A stretch of DNA of 64,000 bases from Paenibacillus sp. JNUCC32 (GCF_014863545.1 NZ_CP062260.1:4411001-4475000); one strand, 5' to 3'. Counted from the stretch's first letter, positions 26,135-34,723 are shown. Made by a program: numbers and translations. The notes: a model not told the origin generated them from the sequence alone.

Positions 26135-26398
26135 TTAATAGGAAAACAGGATCGTTCCGCAAATCGCGAGCAGCAGCAGCGTAAGCCCGCCCAAGATGGC
26201 TAGTATGGAGACGATCACGGTCACCCATATGTTCCTGGATCGTCCGGGCATGCCGGGAGCGGGGGGCATTTCGCCGCAGCGGTAGCGGCAGCGGCCCGTC
26301 TCCGGATTATGGCATTCGTCGCACACCGGCTTCCCGCATCGCGTGCACTGCGCGGCGGCTGCCCTTTCGGGATGGTTCATACAGCGGTAAAATTCCAT
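26135..26398 (-). CDS. Small B-box zinc-finger protein with one membrane helix
   Basis: 87 residues. Residues 6-41 form a B-box-like zinc site (CMNHPERAAAAQCTRCGKP, then CDECHNPETGRCRYRCGE) and residues 56-82 a single membrane helix (VTVIVSILAILGGLTLLLLAI). GAGGTGA precedes the ATG. It is first of the run that continues with the Lgt-like and radical SAM genes (gap 66 bases). It may anchor or recruit the radical SAM enzyme at the membrane (inference). Confidence 0.78.
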   Translation of the reverse strand: MEFYRCMNHPERAAAAQCTRCGKPVCDECHNPETGRCRYRCGEMPPAPGMPGRSRNIWVTVIVSILAILGGLTLLLLAICGTILFSY

Positions 26399-26556
26399 CG
26401 AATCACCTCATTTGGCATTTAACCCTTATATTGCCTATTGTAAACGCTAACGGAGAATTAGACCACCACCTGCAAACGACAGATGGTCCTGGGGTGAATA
26501 TTCATAAGACGTCATAAGATGCCGCCGTTTCCAATCGGAATCGCGGAAATAAAAAA

Positions 26557-26595
26557 AGGCAAGCCCTCTGACTCATTCAAAGCCAGCGCTTGCCC
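26557..26595 (-). terminator. Terminator of the VOC/sigma operon
   Basis: On the minus strand GGGCAAGC and GCTTGCC enclose a loop and are followed by seven T, 24 bases after the stop at 26619. Confidence 0.82.
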
Positions 26596-26618
26596 TTCCA
26601 TTCTTGCGGCTCGATGGG

Positions 26619-27065
26619 TCAGCTCGTGGGTGCATCCTGCCAAACATTAAACTTGTTGCCGTCGGGATCCTTGAATTTGAACTGCAATCCGCAGGAACCG
26701 TGATCTACCAGCGGCTCGACCTGTGCTCCATTTTCCCGCAGCCGCTTATGCAGCTCCGTAATATTCTCGACCTCGAAGGTTAACGAGAACATCTCATAAT
26801 TCTCCCCTTCCCATTGGTTGGTTATGAAGTTGGCTGTTCGGTTACCCAGTGTTTCCAGCAGGAATAACCACTGTCCGTCCCCTAAGATCAAGATGGCGCC
26901 TGTATCGTCGCATTTTCTCACCGTAAGGCCAAATAGCTCCGAGTACCATTTTACCGCCAGCGGAAGATTCCTTACCGGGAGATAATTGCAATGAACCTTC
27001 TTTAGCAGCGGCTTGTTCAAGGATTGGAGCTTGGGTGCTTCGTTTAATGGGTTGTCTATCGTCAT
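26619..27065 (-). CDS. VOC (glyoxalase-like) family protein
   Basis: 148 residues with one VOC module: HCNYLPVRNLPLAVKWYSELFGLTVRKC, DGQWLFLLET, FSLTFEVENITELHKRLRENGA, and KFKDPDGNKFNVWQD at the end. AGAGGTGAATCGA precedes the ATG at 27065; a GTG three codons upstream falls inside that site. It lies 82 bases downstream of the sigma factor gene, whose own C-terminus is a VOC domain, so the two may bind the same ligand. Confidence 0.88.
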   Translation of the reverse strand: MTIDNPLNEAPKLQSLNKPLLKKVHCNYLPVRNLPLAVKWYSELFGLTVRKCDDTGAILILGDGQWLFLLETLGNRTANFITNQWEGENYEMFSLTFEVENITELHKRLRENGAQVEPLVDHGSCGLQFKFKDPDGNKFNVWQDAPTS

Positions 27066-27147
27066 TCGATTCACCTCTTGTTCAATGTGGTTTCAATATA
27101 TAGACGATGGAACCGGACCGATTCCGTCACGGAGAGCCATTTTTTTA

Positions 27148-28074
27148 TCAATTCGGTTCAATTGCATGATACTTATTGCCGTCGGGATCGTAGAATACCA
27201 GCAATTTGCCGAATAAAGCATCTTCCCGGATCGGCTCCATTCCAATCCCCTGTTGATGCAGCCGCTGCTCTAACTCCCCAACGCTCGCTGCTTCGAACGT
27301 GAGTACAGGCATGCTAGCCGGGGCGTGGCGCTGACACTCGAGCAAATACAATTCCTGTCCGGATTCCAGCACCGGATTGCCGTGCCTACTGGTTCCCAGA
27401 TGAAAATGCAGGATAAACCAGGCGGTGGCCTGCCCCTTATCCGTGACTGGAATATAGAAATGACCGGCTCGCTTAAGGACATGTTCCGAGACCTGCTGCT
27501 CGAAATCCCTCCCCAAACGATGAGTAAGGAAATAATGCTCGAAGTCACGGGCTAGATGCTGTTTCAAAACTTCTCTGGCACGTCGTATTCGGCTTTCAAC
27601 CGCAGATACCGACATGTTAAGGAACTGTCCGATCTCTTTCATGGACCACTCGCTTAAGTAGTGCAGCACGACAACGGATTTACTCTTCTCCTCCAATCCC
27701 TGCAAGGCTCCCCAGACGGAATCATGGATCACATATTGTTCCAGCCATGGCGTGATATTGTCCGATGCTGGAGTCGTTTCGTGCAGGGGGAGAGCCTGCT
27801 TGCTTCGTTTGGCAAAATCGAGGCTGGTCCGGCGCGTTATCGCATACAGCCAGCTGCCCAGTTTCGCTGGATCGTTCAGCGTATGCAGGTTGCGATAGCA
27901 CTTCAGAAATGCTTCCTGCACCGCATCCTGTGCCTCGTGGAAATCTCCCAGCACGCTGTACGCAACGGATAACAGGGCGTTGGAATACTCGTTGACGATC
28001 ATCCGGTAGGCATCAAAATCCCCCGCTTTGGCATCCTCGATCCGTTGATGGGTTAGCGGCGAATGTTCTTTCAT
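27148..28074 (-). CDS. ECF-type RNA polymerase sigma factor fused to a C-terminal VOC domain
   Basis: 308 residues. Region 2 (residues 15-85: FDAYRMIVNEYSNALLSVAYSV, AQDAVQEAFLKCYRNL, KLGSWLYAITRRTSLDFAKR) and region 4 (110-165: VWGALQGLEEKSKSVVVLHYL, MKEIGQFLNMSVSAVESRIRRAREVL) are clear. Residues from about 190 to the end form a VOC module (HFYIPVTDKGQATAWFILHF, ESGQELYLLE, LTFEAASVGELEQRL, FYDPDGNKYHAIE). No anti-sigma gene is present, so the VOC domain may replace it as sensor. Start overlaps the ArsR-type stop (TAATG), with GGGAGG ten bases upstream. Confidence 0.9.
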   Translation of the reverse strand: MKEHSPLTHQRIEDAKAGDFDAYRMIVNEYSNALLSVAYSVLGDFHEAQDAVQEAFLKCYRNLHTLNDPAKLGSWLYAITRRTSLDFAKRSKQALPLHETTPASDNITPWLEQYVIHDSVWGALQGLEEKSKSVVVLHYLSEWSMKEIGQFLNMSVSAVESRIRRAREVLKQHLARDFEHYFLTHRLGRDFEQQVSEHVLKRAGHFYIPVTDKGQATAWFILHFHLGTSRHGNPVLESGQELYLLECQRHAPASMPVLTFEAASVGELEQRLHQQGIGMEPIREDALFGKLLVFYDPDGNKYHAIEPN

Positions 28075-28679
28075 TAGGACAGATCCTCCCACCGTGCCCA
28101 CATCTTCTCCGGATTGAGCTCATACACCCCATTGTCCCGGAACATGAAGTGATGCATGATAAACTCCCTCCGGATCGTCGCAAAGTCTTCATGATACTCT
28201 TTGATAAACTCGTTCATTTCCTTCTCGCTGTACTTCCGTCCCTTCTCCAACCGGGATACCATATGCGTAAGCACGATGAGTTTCTTCTTCAGCTGGGCAG
28301 GGATGCTCTTCAGCTTCCCGTCGGAGGTGAAGAAGTTCTTGATCACGGAATCCCTCATCCGCCGTTCTTCTTCCTGCAAGCTTTCCGTTACGCCCCCGGG
28401 CCGGACTCTTTGGTAAATCAGATTCTCCGTCGCTGTCGCATTGTTCTTAATAAAATAATCATTCAGCGAAAAAAAGATCGTGTTCTTGTCCCTGCGTTCG
28501 TTGATGAGGCTCGCTTCCCGCAGCTTCGCCGCGTGGTGCGTAATCGTAGCCGGCGTGACGCCGATCTTCTCGGCCAGAAGCTGGCCGTTCATTTCGCCTT
28601 CCGCAAGCAGGATGAGCATCTTGATTCGGGTCGGGTCTGCGAGCGCCTTGTGATAACTGACCACTTTATCCAATTGCAC
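28074..28679 (-). CDS. ArsR-type transcriptional regulator with C-terminal DUF2087 domain
   Basis: 201 residues. The N-terminal winged helix reads ALADPTRIKMLILLAEGEMNGQLLAEKIGVTPATITHHAAKLREASLI. The C-terminal 80 residues (DGKLKSIPAQLKKKLIVLTH, YSEKEMNEFIKEYHEDFATIRRE, MFRDNGVYELNPEKMW) match DUF2087. Start is GTG at 28679 with AAGGAG about 14 bases upstream, longer than usual. It heads the operon that continues with the sigma-VOC fusion and probably controls it. It lacks the metal-binding Cys pair of metalloregulatory ArsR. Confidence 0.88.
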   Translation of the reverse strand: MQLDKVVSYHKALADPTRIKMLILLAEGEMNGQLLAEKIGVTPATITHHAAKLREASLINERRDKNTIFFSLNDYFIKNNATATENLIYQRVRPGGVTESLQEEERRMRDSVIKNFFTSDGKLKSIPAQLKKKLIVLTHMVSRLEKGRKYSEKEMNEFIKEYHEDFATIRREFIMHHFMFRDNGVYELNPEKMWARWEDLS

Positions 28680-28804
28680 GGTTATCGACTCAACTCCTTA
28701 TATAAATTTAACATTCATCTAATTTATAGTTTGTTAAATCAGATGTTAAACCATCCGAATTACAAAGTAAACCTCCTCATGGAGAATGAAGGCCCTGGCA
28801 CCAT

Positions 28805-28841
28805 AAAAAACCCGCCCTTCTTCATGAAGGAACGGGTTTTT
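28805..28841 (-). terminator. Terminator of the zinc-ribbon protein gene
   Basis: AAAAACCCG and CGGGTTTTT with an inner CCTTC/GAAGG pairing; T runs exist on both strands. It lies 74 bases after the minus-strand stop at 28915. Confidence 0.72.
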
Positions 28842-28914
28842 CGGATGTTGCGGCTCCACGTACGGAACACGGTTGCTCTGTTGCTGTCGACCTAGATATC
28901 AGCTAAGCCGCTTC

Positions 28915-29103
28915 TTACACTACCGCTGCGTCCACCCTGGACTGATCGGCATTCTGGCATCGTTTGCATACCTTCAGTGCCGTGCCGTCCGATTTGTTGG
29001 CGACGTAGAGAAGCTTGATGCGCGACGTGCTGCATACCGGGCATGTGCCGCGGCCGCGCGATGGCGTGTTCCATAGTGCGCGGCCCCGTTTTGTTTTGGC
29101 CAT
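28915..29103 (-). CDS. Small zinc-ribbon protein, 62 residues
   Basis: A basic protein with two Cys pairs, TCPVCST (20-24) and KVCKRCQNA (45-50), and a beta-rich middle (RIKLLYVANKSDGTAL), the layout of a single zinc ribbon. GGGGAT lies before the ATG. It has a clear terminator. The family is not assigned; nucleic acid or ribosome binding would be usual for such proteins. The 213 bases upstream, to 29316, show no gene. Confidence 0.7.
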   Translation of the reverse strand: MAKTKRGRALWNTPSRGRGTCPVCSTSRIKLLYVANKSDGTALKVCKRCQNADQSRVDAAVV

Positions 29104-29316
29104 GGTTCATATCCCCTTTATTTCATAATCTCCAATGGTATTTCGAACCCATGCACGCCGCTTGCCACCGCCGCGATTATTCTTTGTTATGCGAAGCTCA
29201 ATCCTTGGGATGGACAAGCCGGATATCCGTGCAACTCCATTATAGGGGACGGGCCGTCGCCAAATATAGGGAATAAATGCTTATGAAGTCTTTTTTACAT
29301 ACGCCTTCTTTCGTGG

Positions 29317-29859
29317 CTATGAATTCCATATCCGCCGGATCTCCGGTACATCTGAACGGAAGCTGAGCTTATACACGTCGGGATTGGAGAAAGCCTCCCA
29401 CTCGTTGAAGCCGATCTGATTATCGTAATGCTTCAGCAGAAGCGAGATCAGATTGCCATGGGATACCATAACGGCATTTCGGTTTGAACTCTGCAGGACC
29501 TCATGGACTACGCTTACCGCACGATGCATGGCTGTACGACTTGACTCTCCGCCTTCAAAGCACAAGTCCAGATCCTCATAGGTTCTGCGCAGCATCTCCC
29601 GCCATTCAGGAGCATTTCGACCCGACAGTATTCGCTCGGTCAACCTCGCATCCAGCACAACGGCCACGCCTATGCGATCAGCCAAAGGTGTAATGGTGTC
29701 GTGAGCTCTGCGATAAGAACTTGAAACAATACGGTCAATCCCTTTGTCGTGCAGAAATTCAGCAAGTTCAAGCGATTGCTGAAGCCCCTGCTCGGTTAAC
29801 GGAGCATCCGCCGCTTGTCCCTCCGCTTGGCAATGGCGTACGATGTATATTTTTTTCAT
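29317..29859 (-). CDS. Histidine phosphatase family protein (phosphoglycerate-mutase-like)
   Basis: 180 residues. The phospho-His motif is IVRHCQAE (the family's RHG with Cys in the third place), followed by APLTEQGLQQSLELAEFL, DRIVSSSYRRAHDTITPLA, LTERILSG, and the second catalytic His in VMVSHGNLISLLL. GGGAGG precedes the ATG. It starts 15 bases after a NUDIX gene and may be co-transcribed with it. The substrate is unknown. Confidence 0.9.
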   Translation of the reverse strand: MKKIYIVRHCQAEGQAADAPLTEQGLQQSLELAEFLHDKGIDRIVSSSYRRAHDTITPLADRIGVAVVLDARLTERILSGRNAPEWREMLRRTYEDLDLCFEGGESSRTAMHRAVSVVHEVLQSSNRNAVMVSHGNLISLLLKHYDNQIGFNEWEAFSNPDVYKLSFRSDVPEIRRIWNS

Positions 29860-29874
29860 AGGATCGGCACCTCC

Positions 29875-30321
29875 CTATAATCCAATATTGCGTTTGAGCC
29901 CTTGATAGCTTCCTGACTCCGGAAATCCGCGCTGAACGATCGTCATAAACTTCTCGGAAAACCCGTGGTTTGCTAAATCTGCGATCGGGACCATGACCAC
30001 ATCGCCGATAGGATTGAGATCGAACTCATTCGTCGGGAGGCGGATTTCCCCCTCCAAGCGTTCCAGCAAAAACGTAATATGCAAAAGGGATGGCGATGAA
30101 TCCGGCTTATCGCATAAATACAGAAGCTTGGTCACTTTTGTAACAAGCCCGGTCTCCTCTTCCATTTCCCGAATCATGGCTTCCTCCAGCGTTTCCCCTT
30201 GCTCTACCCTTCCTCCCGGAAGCGACCAGCCGCGTTCCGACGAAACGCTCTGTTTGACCAGCAGAATCCGTTCATCTTCGATCAAAATTCCGGTGACTCG
30301 AACCTGCAATAGGCTGCTCAT
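29875..30321 (-). CDS. NUDIX hydrolase
   Basis: 148 residues. The Nudix box is complete: GGRVEQGETLEEAMIREMEEETGL (GX5EX7REUXEEXGU). The flanks RGWSLPGG and SLLHITFLLERLEGE are typical of MutT-type enzymes. GGGGGAAGGG precedes the ATG. It lies between another NUDIX gene and the phosphatase. The nucleoside diphosphate substrate cannot be told. Confidence 0.92.
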   Translation of the reverse strand: MSSLLQVRVTGILIEDERILLVKQSVSSERGWSLPGGRVEQGETLEEAMIREMEEETGLVTKVTKLLYLCDKPDSSPSLLHITFLLERLEGEIRLPTNEFDLNPIGDVVMVPIADLANHGFSEKFMTIVQRGFPESGSYQGLKRNIGL

Positions 30322-30364
30322 ACCCTTCCCCCATTCTTAGGATTTTGCTTTTCGAAAACCATGC

Positions 30365-30796
30365 TTATTTAAGCTTCCTTCGCGCCTCCTCCGCCCGCCG
30401 CACGCTCTCCATCGTCCACGGCGGCGTCTGGGGATGATCCCTAATTTCCGACAGCGTCATCCACTGCACCGAATCGACCTCGTCCGGGCTTTTGCAATAC
30501 GGCGTTCCTCCATCATACTCGCACAAGAACACCATATTGATGACGGAACGGCCATCGCCCGTTACAAACGAAGAGCTGTAGACATATGTAACGTTTTCCT
30601 TCACCTCAACCCCGACTTCTTCGTAAAGCTCCCGCTTCACCGTGCGCTCCAGAATATCCGACGTGCTGCCTTCCTTGTCGACCTTGCCCCCCGCGAACGA
30701 AAGTGTTCCTCCTGCGTTCTCTTCCTTCAAGCTGCGCGTTATCATCAGCCACTGCCCGTCCTTATGCACGGCACCTTCCACATTGACGATGAACAT
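30365..30796 (-). CDS. NUDIX hydrolase
   Basis: 143 residues from the ATG at 30796, which has GGAGGGGAGG upstream (the earlier ATG at 30814 overlaps that site). The Nudix box reads GGKVDKEGSTSDILERTVKRELYEEVGVEV, with extra residues between the Gly and Glu parts. The start MFIVNVEGAVHKDGQWLMITRS resembles MutT-like enzymes. Not closely similar to the neighbouring NUDIX protein, so not a simple duplicate. Confidence 0.9.
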   Translation of the reverse strand: MFIVNVEGAVHKDGQWLMITRSLKEENAGGTLSFAGGKVDKEGSTSDILERTVKRELYEEVGVEVKENVTYVYSSSFVTGDGRSVINMVFLCEYDGGTPYCKSPDEVDSVQWMTLSEIRDHPQTPPWTMESVRRAEEARRKLK

Positions 30797-31047
30797 GTGC
30801 TTCCTCCCCTCCATAAACCTCTTCTATCTTACTTTATATGATCATACCATTGACTCTCACCTTACAGGAGACCTTAAAATAGGTTCCAGCATTGAATCTA
30901 TAGGGGACCCAGGGTTGGTGCGATTCAACCTTGGCCGCCGTTTCATTTTTGCATCAAAGATTTTTTTGCCTTATTAATTCATGTCGTCTCTCCGTTATGG
31001 TACAGTACATCAAGATGGTTGCAGGCTGATATCCGAAGGAGGGACTT

Positions 31048-31779
31048 ATGAGCTATCACGGATCCGATTTTTACGACAACGACAAGAATTTCGAAAAATA
31101 CATGGAACGGCGGCAGTGGCGGGAGAATGCCAACGATACGTTGGAAAAGCCCGTCATCCGGCAGCTGCTGAGGGATATCGCGGGCCTTCATGTATTGGAC
31201 CTGGGGTGTGGGGATGCCGGCTTCGGCGTGGAACTGCTTCAAGAGGGGTGTGCCTCCTATGCCGGAATCGAGGGCTCCCGCAACATGGTGGAAGCCGCTT
31301 CGAGCAGCCTGGCCGATTACAAGAACGGGACCGTTCAACACATGAGGATGGAGGATTACGCGTATTCGCGCGACACCTATGATGTAGTGCTCTCCAGGCT
31401 TGCCCTTCACTATCTGCAGGATATCGGGGGTATCTTTCGAAGCGTTCACCAGACCTTGAAGCCAGGCGGAAGGTTCATCTTCTCCGTCGAGCATCCCGTC
31501 ATTACCTCCACGCTGCAGCCGTCCGGCACCAGAACGAATTGGGTGGTGGACAACTACTTCATCCAAGGCTACCGGGAGCAGCAATGGCTCGGCGGCACCG
31601 TTCATAAGTACCATCGAACCGTCGAGGATCACTTCCGGGCGATGCAGGAAGCCGGCTTTATCGTGGAGCACTTGAGGGAGTCCCATCCTATGCGAGAGTA
31701 TTTTGTCAACGAGGAAACCTATGAGCGCAGGCGCAGAATTCCGTTGTTTCTGTTTCTTGCGGGGAAAAAGAGCGAGTAG
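31048..31779 (+). CDS. Class I SAM-dependent methyltransferase
   Basis: 243 residues. Motif I is LHVLDLGCGDAGFG (residues 48-60), then an acidic GIEGSRNMVEAA, YDVVLSRLALHYLQDI (motif IV) and LKPGGRFIFSVEHPVIT, a pattern common in UbiE/Coq5-like and bacterial small-molecule methyltransferases. GAAGGAGGGA precedes the ATG. The acceptor is unknown and neighbours give no help. Confidence 0.9.
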   Translation: MSYHGSDFYDNDKNFEKYMERRQWRENANDTLEKPVIRQLLRDIAGLHVLDLGCGDAGFGVELLQEGCASYAGIEGSRNMVEAASSSLADYKNGTVQHMRMEDYAYSRDTYDVVLSRLALHYLQDIGGIFRSVHQTLKPGGRFIFSVEHPVITSTLQPSGTRTNWVVDNYFIQGYREQQWLGGTVHKYHRTVEDHFRAMQEAGFIVEHLRESHPMREYFVNEETYERRRRIPLFLFLAGKKSE

Positions 31780-31799
31780 CTCACTAGCGGCATCAAGAA

Positions 31800-31841
31800 A
31801 AAAAAGCATCCTTCCACTTCACAAGTGAAAAGGGTGCTTTT
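31800..31841. terminator. Bidirectional terminator
   Basis: AAAAAGCATCCTT and AGGGTGCTTTTT flank an inner CACTTCACAAGTG palindrome. T runs on both strands let it serve the methyltransferase (plus) and the DEAD-box gene (minus). Confidence 0.82.
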
Positions 31842-31960
31842 TAAGTTTAATGGGTTCGTCGGAGACGGTTGCATAATTCATGCGCATGGTGCGTGGTTTG
31901 GGGCATGCATGAATGGCTGTTGGCCATGATAAGAAGTCATCCCCCAATCGCCGCTTCCAC

Positions 31961-33481
31961 TTATGAAGGTCTGCCGGCTCTGCTTCCCTTGTTGAATCCG
32001 CCGGACTTGCGTTTCCGGGCCTGGCCGTTGTTAGGTTTCGAAGCTGCTTCCGAACTCAGCTTGCGTGCCATCTCTGAATATGGATTCGTGACGGCTTCCG
32101 TCATGGGCTTACGCGCCGAGTTCGTCTTGGATTGGCGGGCGGCGTCCGTCTTCGGCTTAATTCCCGCGTCTTGTCTTGATTGGCGGGGTGCACCCGTCTT
32201 CGGGTTGCGTGCCGCGTCGGCCTTTGGTTTGCGGGCCGCATCCGCCTTCGGTTTAGCAGGTCTCGATGCAGCTGACTTGCCTTTGCCGGGCTTGGACGAG
32301 CCGGATTTTGGCGTCGGGTCCACCTTGGCGGCTCTTAACGCCCCGGACATCGGGAAGTCATGGTCCTTCACTTCCGGAATGGACTTTCCGATTAGCTTCT
32401 CGATATCCCGAAGAAAAGGAACCTCGTCCACTTCGCAGAACGATATCGCCGTCCCGCTCAGTCCCGCGCGCCCCGTGCGCCCAATCCGGTGCACATACGT
32501 TTCCGGAATGTTCGGGAGGTTGAAGTTAATGACATGCGACAGCTCGTCGATGTCGATCCCGCGCGCGGCGATATCCGTTGCCACCAGGACGCGGGTCGCC
32601 CCGCTTTTGAAATTGTTGAGCGCCGTCTGGCGGCTGGTTTGCGATTTGTCGCCGTGAATGGCCTGAGCCGTAATATTCACCTTGTTCAGTCCGCGCGCAA
32701 CCCGGTCAGCTCCCCGCTTCGTACGGGTAAAGACCAATGCCGACACGATGGACGGGTCCTTCATCAGCTCATTCAATTGCTGCTGCTTATTCCCGGTTTC
32801 CAGCAGGTACACCGATTGCTCGATCCGTTCGGCCGTAGAGGAGACCGGCGTGATCTCGACTTTTACGGGATTGTGCAGCAAGGTTTGGACAAGCTGGGTG
32901 ATTTCCGCAGGCATCGTGGCGGAGAAGAACAGCGTTTGTTTTTTGCTCGGCATTTTGGCGATGATTCGCTTCACGTCATGGATGAAGCCCATATCCAGCA
33001 TCCGGTCGGCCTCATCCAGCACCAAAATCTCCACATGCTGCAAATCGACGTGCTTCTGATTCATGAGGTCCAGGAGCCTGCCTGGGGTCGCAATCAGGAT
33101 GTCCGCTCCCTGCTGAAGCGCGCGTTCCTGCGTCTTCTGCGAAACGCCGCCAACAATGGCCGTCGAACGCAGCTTGGTGAACTGGCTGTAAGCTTTGACG
33201 TTATCCGAAATTTGCAGGGCAAGCTCCCGGGTCGGCGACAACACCAATGCGCGAATGCGGCGCCCCATGCCCGGTTTAGGGGGTTGCTGATTCAACAGCT
33301 GGATCATCGGCACCGAAAAAGCGGCGGTCTTCCCGGTTCCGGTCTGGGCGCAGCCCAGCAAATCTCTGCCGGCCAGCACAGCCGGGATCGCCTGAGCCTG
33401 AATCGGCGTCGGCGCTTTGTAATTCTCCTTGGCCAAAGCCTTGAGAATGACAGGGGATATATTTAAATCTTCAAATGTCAT
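31961..33481 (-). CDS. DEAD-box RNA helicase (RhlE/CshA-like) with repetitive basic tail
   Basis: 506 residues. All motifs are present: Q motif (YKAPTPIQAQAIPAVL), AQTGTGKT, PTREL, TPGRLLD, VLDEADRML, SATMP, TDIAARGID and HRIGRTGRAG. After residue 370 the tail is disordered and basic, with five to six degenerate copies of a unit like KPKADAAR, probably an RNA-binding extension. AAGGAGATCCC directly before 33481 decides the start; a 67-codon upstream extension has no support. Likely acts in ribosome assembly or mRNA turnover, often cold-induced in relatives. Confidence 0.95.
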   Translation of the reverse strand: MTFEDLNISPVILKALAKENYKAPTPIQAQAIPAVLAGRDLLGCAQTGTGKTAAFSVPMIQLLNQQPPKPGMGRRIRALVLSPTRELALQISDNVKAYSQFTKLRSTAIVGGVSQKTQERALQQGADILIATPGRLLDLMNQKHVDLQHVEILVLDEADRMLDMGFIHDVKRIIAKMPSKKQTLFFSATMPAEITQLVQTLLHNPVKVEITPVSSTAERIEQSVYLLETGNKQQQLNELMKDPSIVSALVFTRTKRGADRVARGLNKVNITAQAIHGDKSQTSRQTALNNFKSGATRVLVATDIAARGIDIDELSHVINFNLPNIPETYVHRIGRTGRAGLSGTAISFCEVDEVPFLRDIEKLIGKSIPEVKDHDFPMSGALRAAKVDPTPKSGSSKPGKGKSAASRPAKPKADAARKPKADAARNPKTGAPRQSRQDAGIKPKTDAARQSKTNSARKPMTEAVTNPYSEMARKLSSEAASKPNNGQARKRKSGGFNKGSRAGRPS

Positions 33482-33554
33482 GGGATCTCCTTTATGGTGA
33501 ATATCTATACTTACGTCATAACATATAACGATACCACAGATCGGCATAAAAAAA

Positions 33555-33576
33555 GAAGCGGAATTTTTCTCCGCCT
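33555..33576 (-). terminator. Terminator of the radical SAM gene at 33582
   Basis: On the minus strand GGCGGA and TCCGCTT form a short stem followed by seven T, just after the stop codon. Confidence 0.7.
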
Positions 33577-33581
33577 CCCCT

Positions 33582-34457
33582 TTAAGCCCCAAACCGCTGC
33601 CGATATCCGCATTTTCTGCATAATTCCTCAACCGCTTCCCGGCGCGAAAATCCGTCCACGAGGTTGTTCGCCCGCTCCCCATCCACGATGTCCGAGAAGG
33701 ACTTCTGATGAAGGTTGCCCAAGTTGATGACCCCTTCCCCGTCCAGACAGCAAGGCACGACCGTCCCGTCTACAAGAATGGCCGCCTGACTGCGCAGCGC
33801 GTGGCAGAAGCCCTTGCCGTCATCCTCCGGGGCAGACAAGCTCGGCCACTGGAACTCATAATCCTGGTTCAGGTAGACGCGTTCGGCTACCCTTACGCCA
33901 CCGCCGGGTTCAACCTTTTCCTCGATGCGGTAGTCCAAATTGAATTCCTGCTCCAACATTTCAAGCGTCTGGCGGTTTCGGCTCTTCTCCAGGTTCGTTT
34001 GGTTGTCCTGCGTTAGGTTCCACAGACGGAACGAGAAGATGACCTTATGTTCCTCCGCATCCCGCACAAAAGAGAGGATGTCCCGCAAATATCCTTCACG
34101 GTCCGTGGAGCCGACATGTCCGTCAAAGCTGTGGAGCGAGAAGTTCATCTGTCTCAACGCCGGCTTGCCCAGCAGCTTATGCCGGTTCTTCGCGATCAAC
34201 GTGCCGTTGGTCGTGATATTGACCTTGAACCCCTTCTCATGGCTGATATCCAGCAGCTCGTCGATCTTCGGATGAAGCAGCGGCTCTCCCTTCACATGCA
34301 GATAAATGTAACTCGTGTGCGGCTTGATCTCATCCAATCTTCTCGCAAAGTCCTCCACTTTAATGAAGTTGGCCTTGCGCTCCGTCGGCGGACAGAACGT
34401 GCAGGCCAAATTACAAATGCTCGTGATTTCTATGTAAACTTTCTTAAACGTCTTCAA
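33582..34457 (-). CDS. Radical SAM/SPASM-type protein
   Basis: About 291 residues. The cluster motif is SICNLACTFCPPT (CX3CX2C) close to the N-terminus, then YLHVKGEPLLHPK and NITTNGTLI, and at the C-terminus a SPASM/twitch-like set (FCHALRSQAAILVDGTVVPCCLDGEG, ELCRKCGY). The TTG at 34457 (LKTFKKVYIEITS) has GGGGAT seven bases upstream; the ATG at 34538 would add 27 residues that look non-coding. No peptide substrate gene is seen nearby, so the target is unknown. Confidence 0.82.
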   Translation of the reverse strand: MKTFKKVYIEITSICNLACTFCPPTERKANFIKVEDFARRLDEIKPHTSYIYLHVKGEPLLHPKIDELLDISHEKGFKVNITTNGTLIAKNRHKLLGKPALRQMNFSLHSFDGHVGSTDREGYLRDILSFVRDAEEHKVIFSFRLWNLTQDNQTNLEKSRNRQTLEMLEQEFNLDYRIEEKVEPGGGVRVAERVYLNQDYEFQWPSLSAPEDDGKGFCHALRSQAAILVDGTVVPCCLDGEGVINLGNLHQKSFSDIVDGERANNLVDGFSRREAVEELCRKCGYRQRFGA

Positions 34458-34595
34458 GATGTTATCCCCAATCCCATGTCTATGATCGTATGACGATTTG
34501 CCAGCTTGCTCGCTTGCCAATCCTTCACATCGTACCATAGGCTGGCATTTACAGCTACAGCTATAAATGGATCTGAGGCCATTCTAATATATAGG

Positions 34596-34626
34596 GAAAG
34601 AAGAGGGAGTACCCTCTTCTTTCGTT
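34596..34626. terminator. Hairpin terminator after the M56 gene
   Basis: GAAAGAAGAGGG and CCCTCTTCTTTC are a perfect 12-bp inverted pair with a four-base loop. It lies between two minus-strand genes, about 100 bases after the stop at 34724. Confidence 0.6.
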
Positions 34627-34723
34627 TTTGCTCTAATTATTGATGTTATGTTCATCGCTTATGTTAGAATGCGTCACTCATCAGCATCAAGCACACTCAG
34701 AATATCTTCAAGCGTCATGGATC

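Noticed and set aside
31869..32657. 262-codon plus-strand frame with repeats
   Set aside because: It is the antisense image of the repetitive tail of the DEAD-box helicase.
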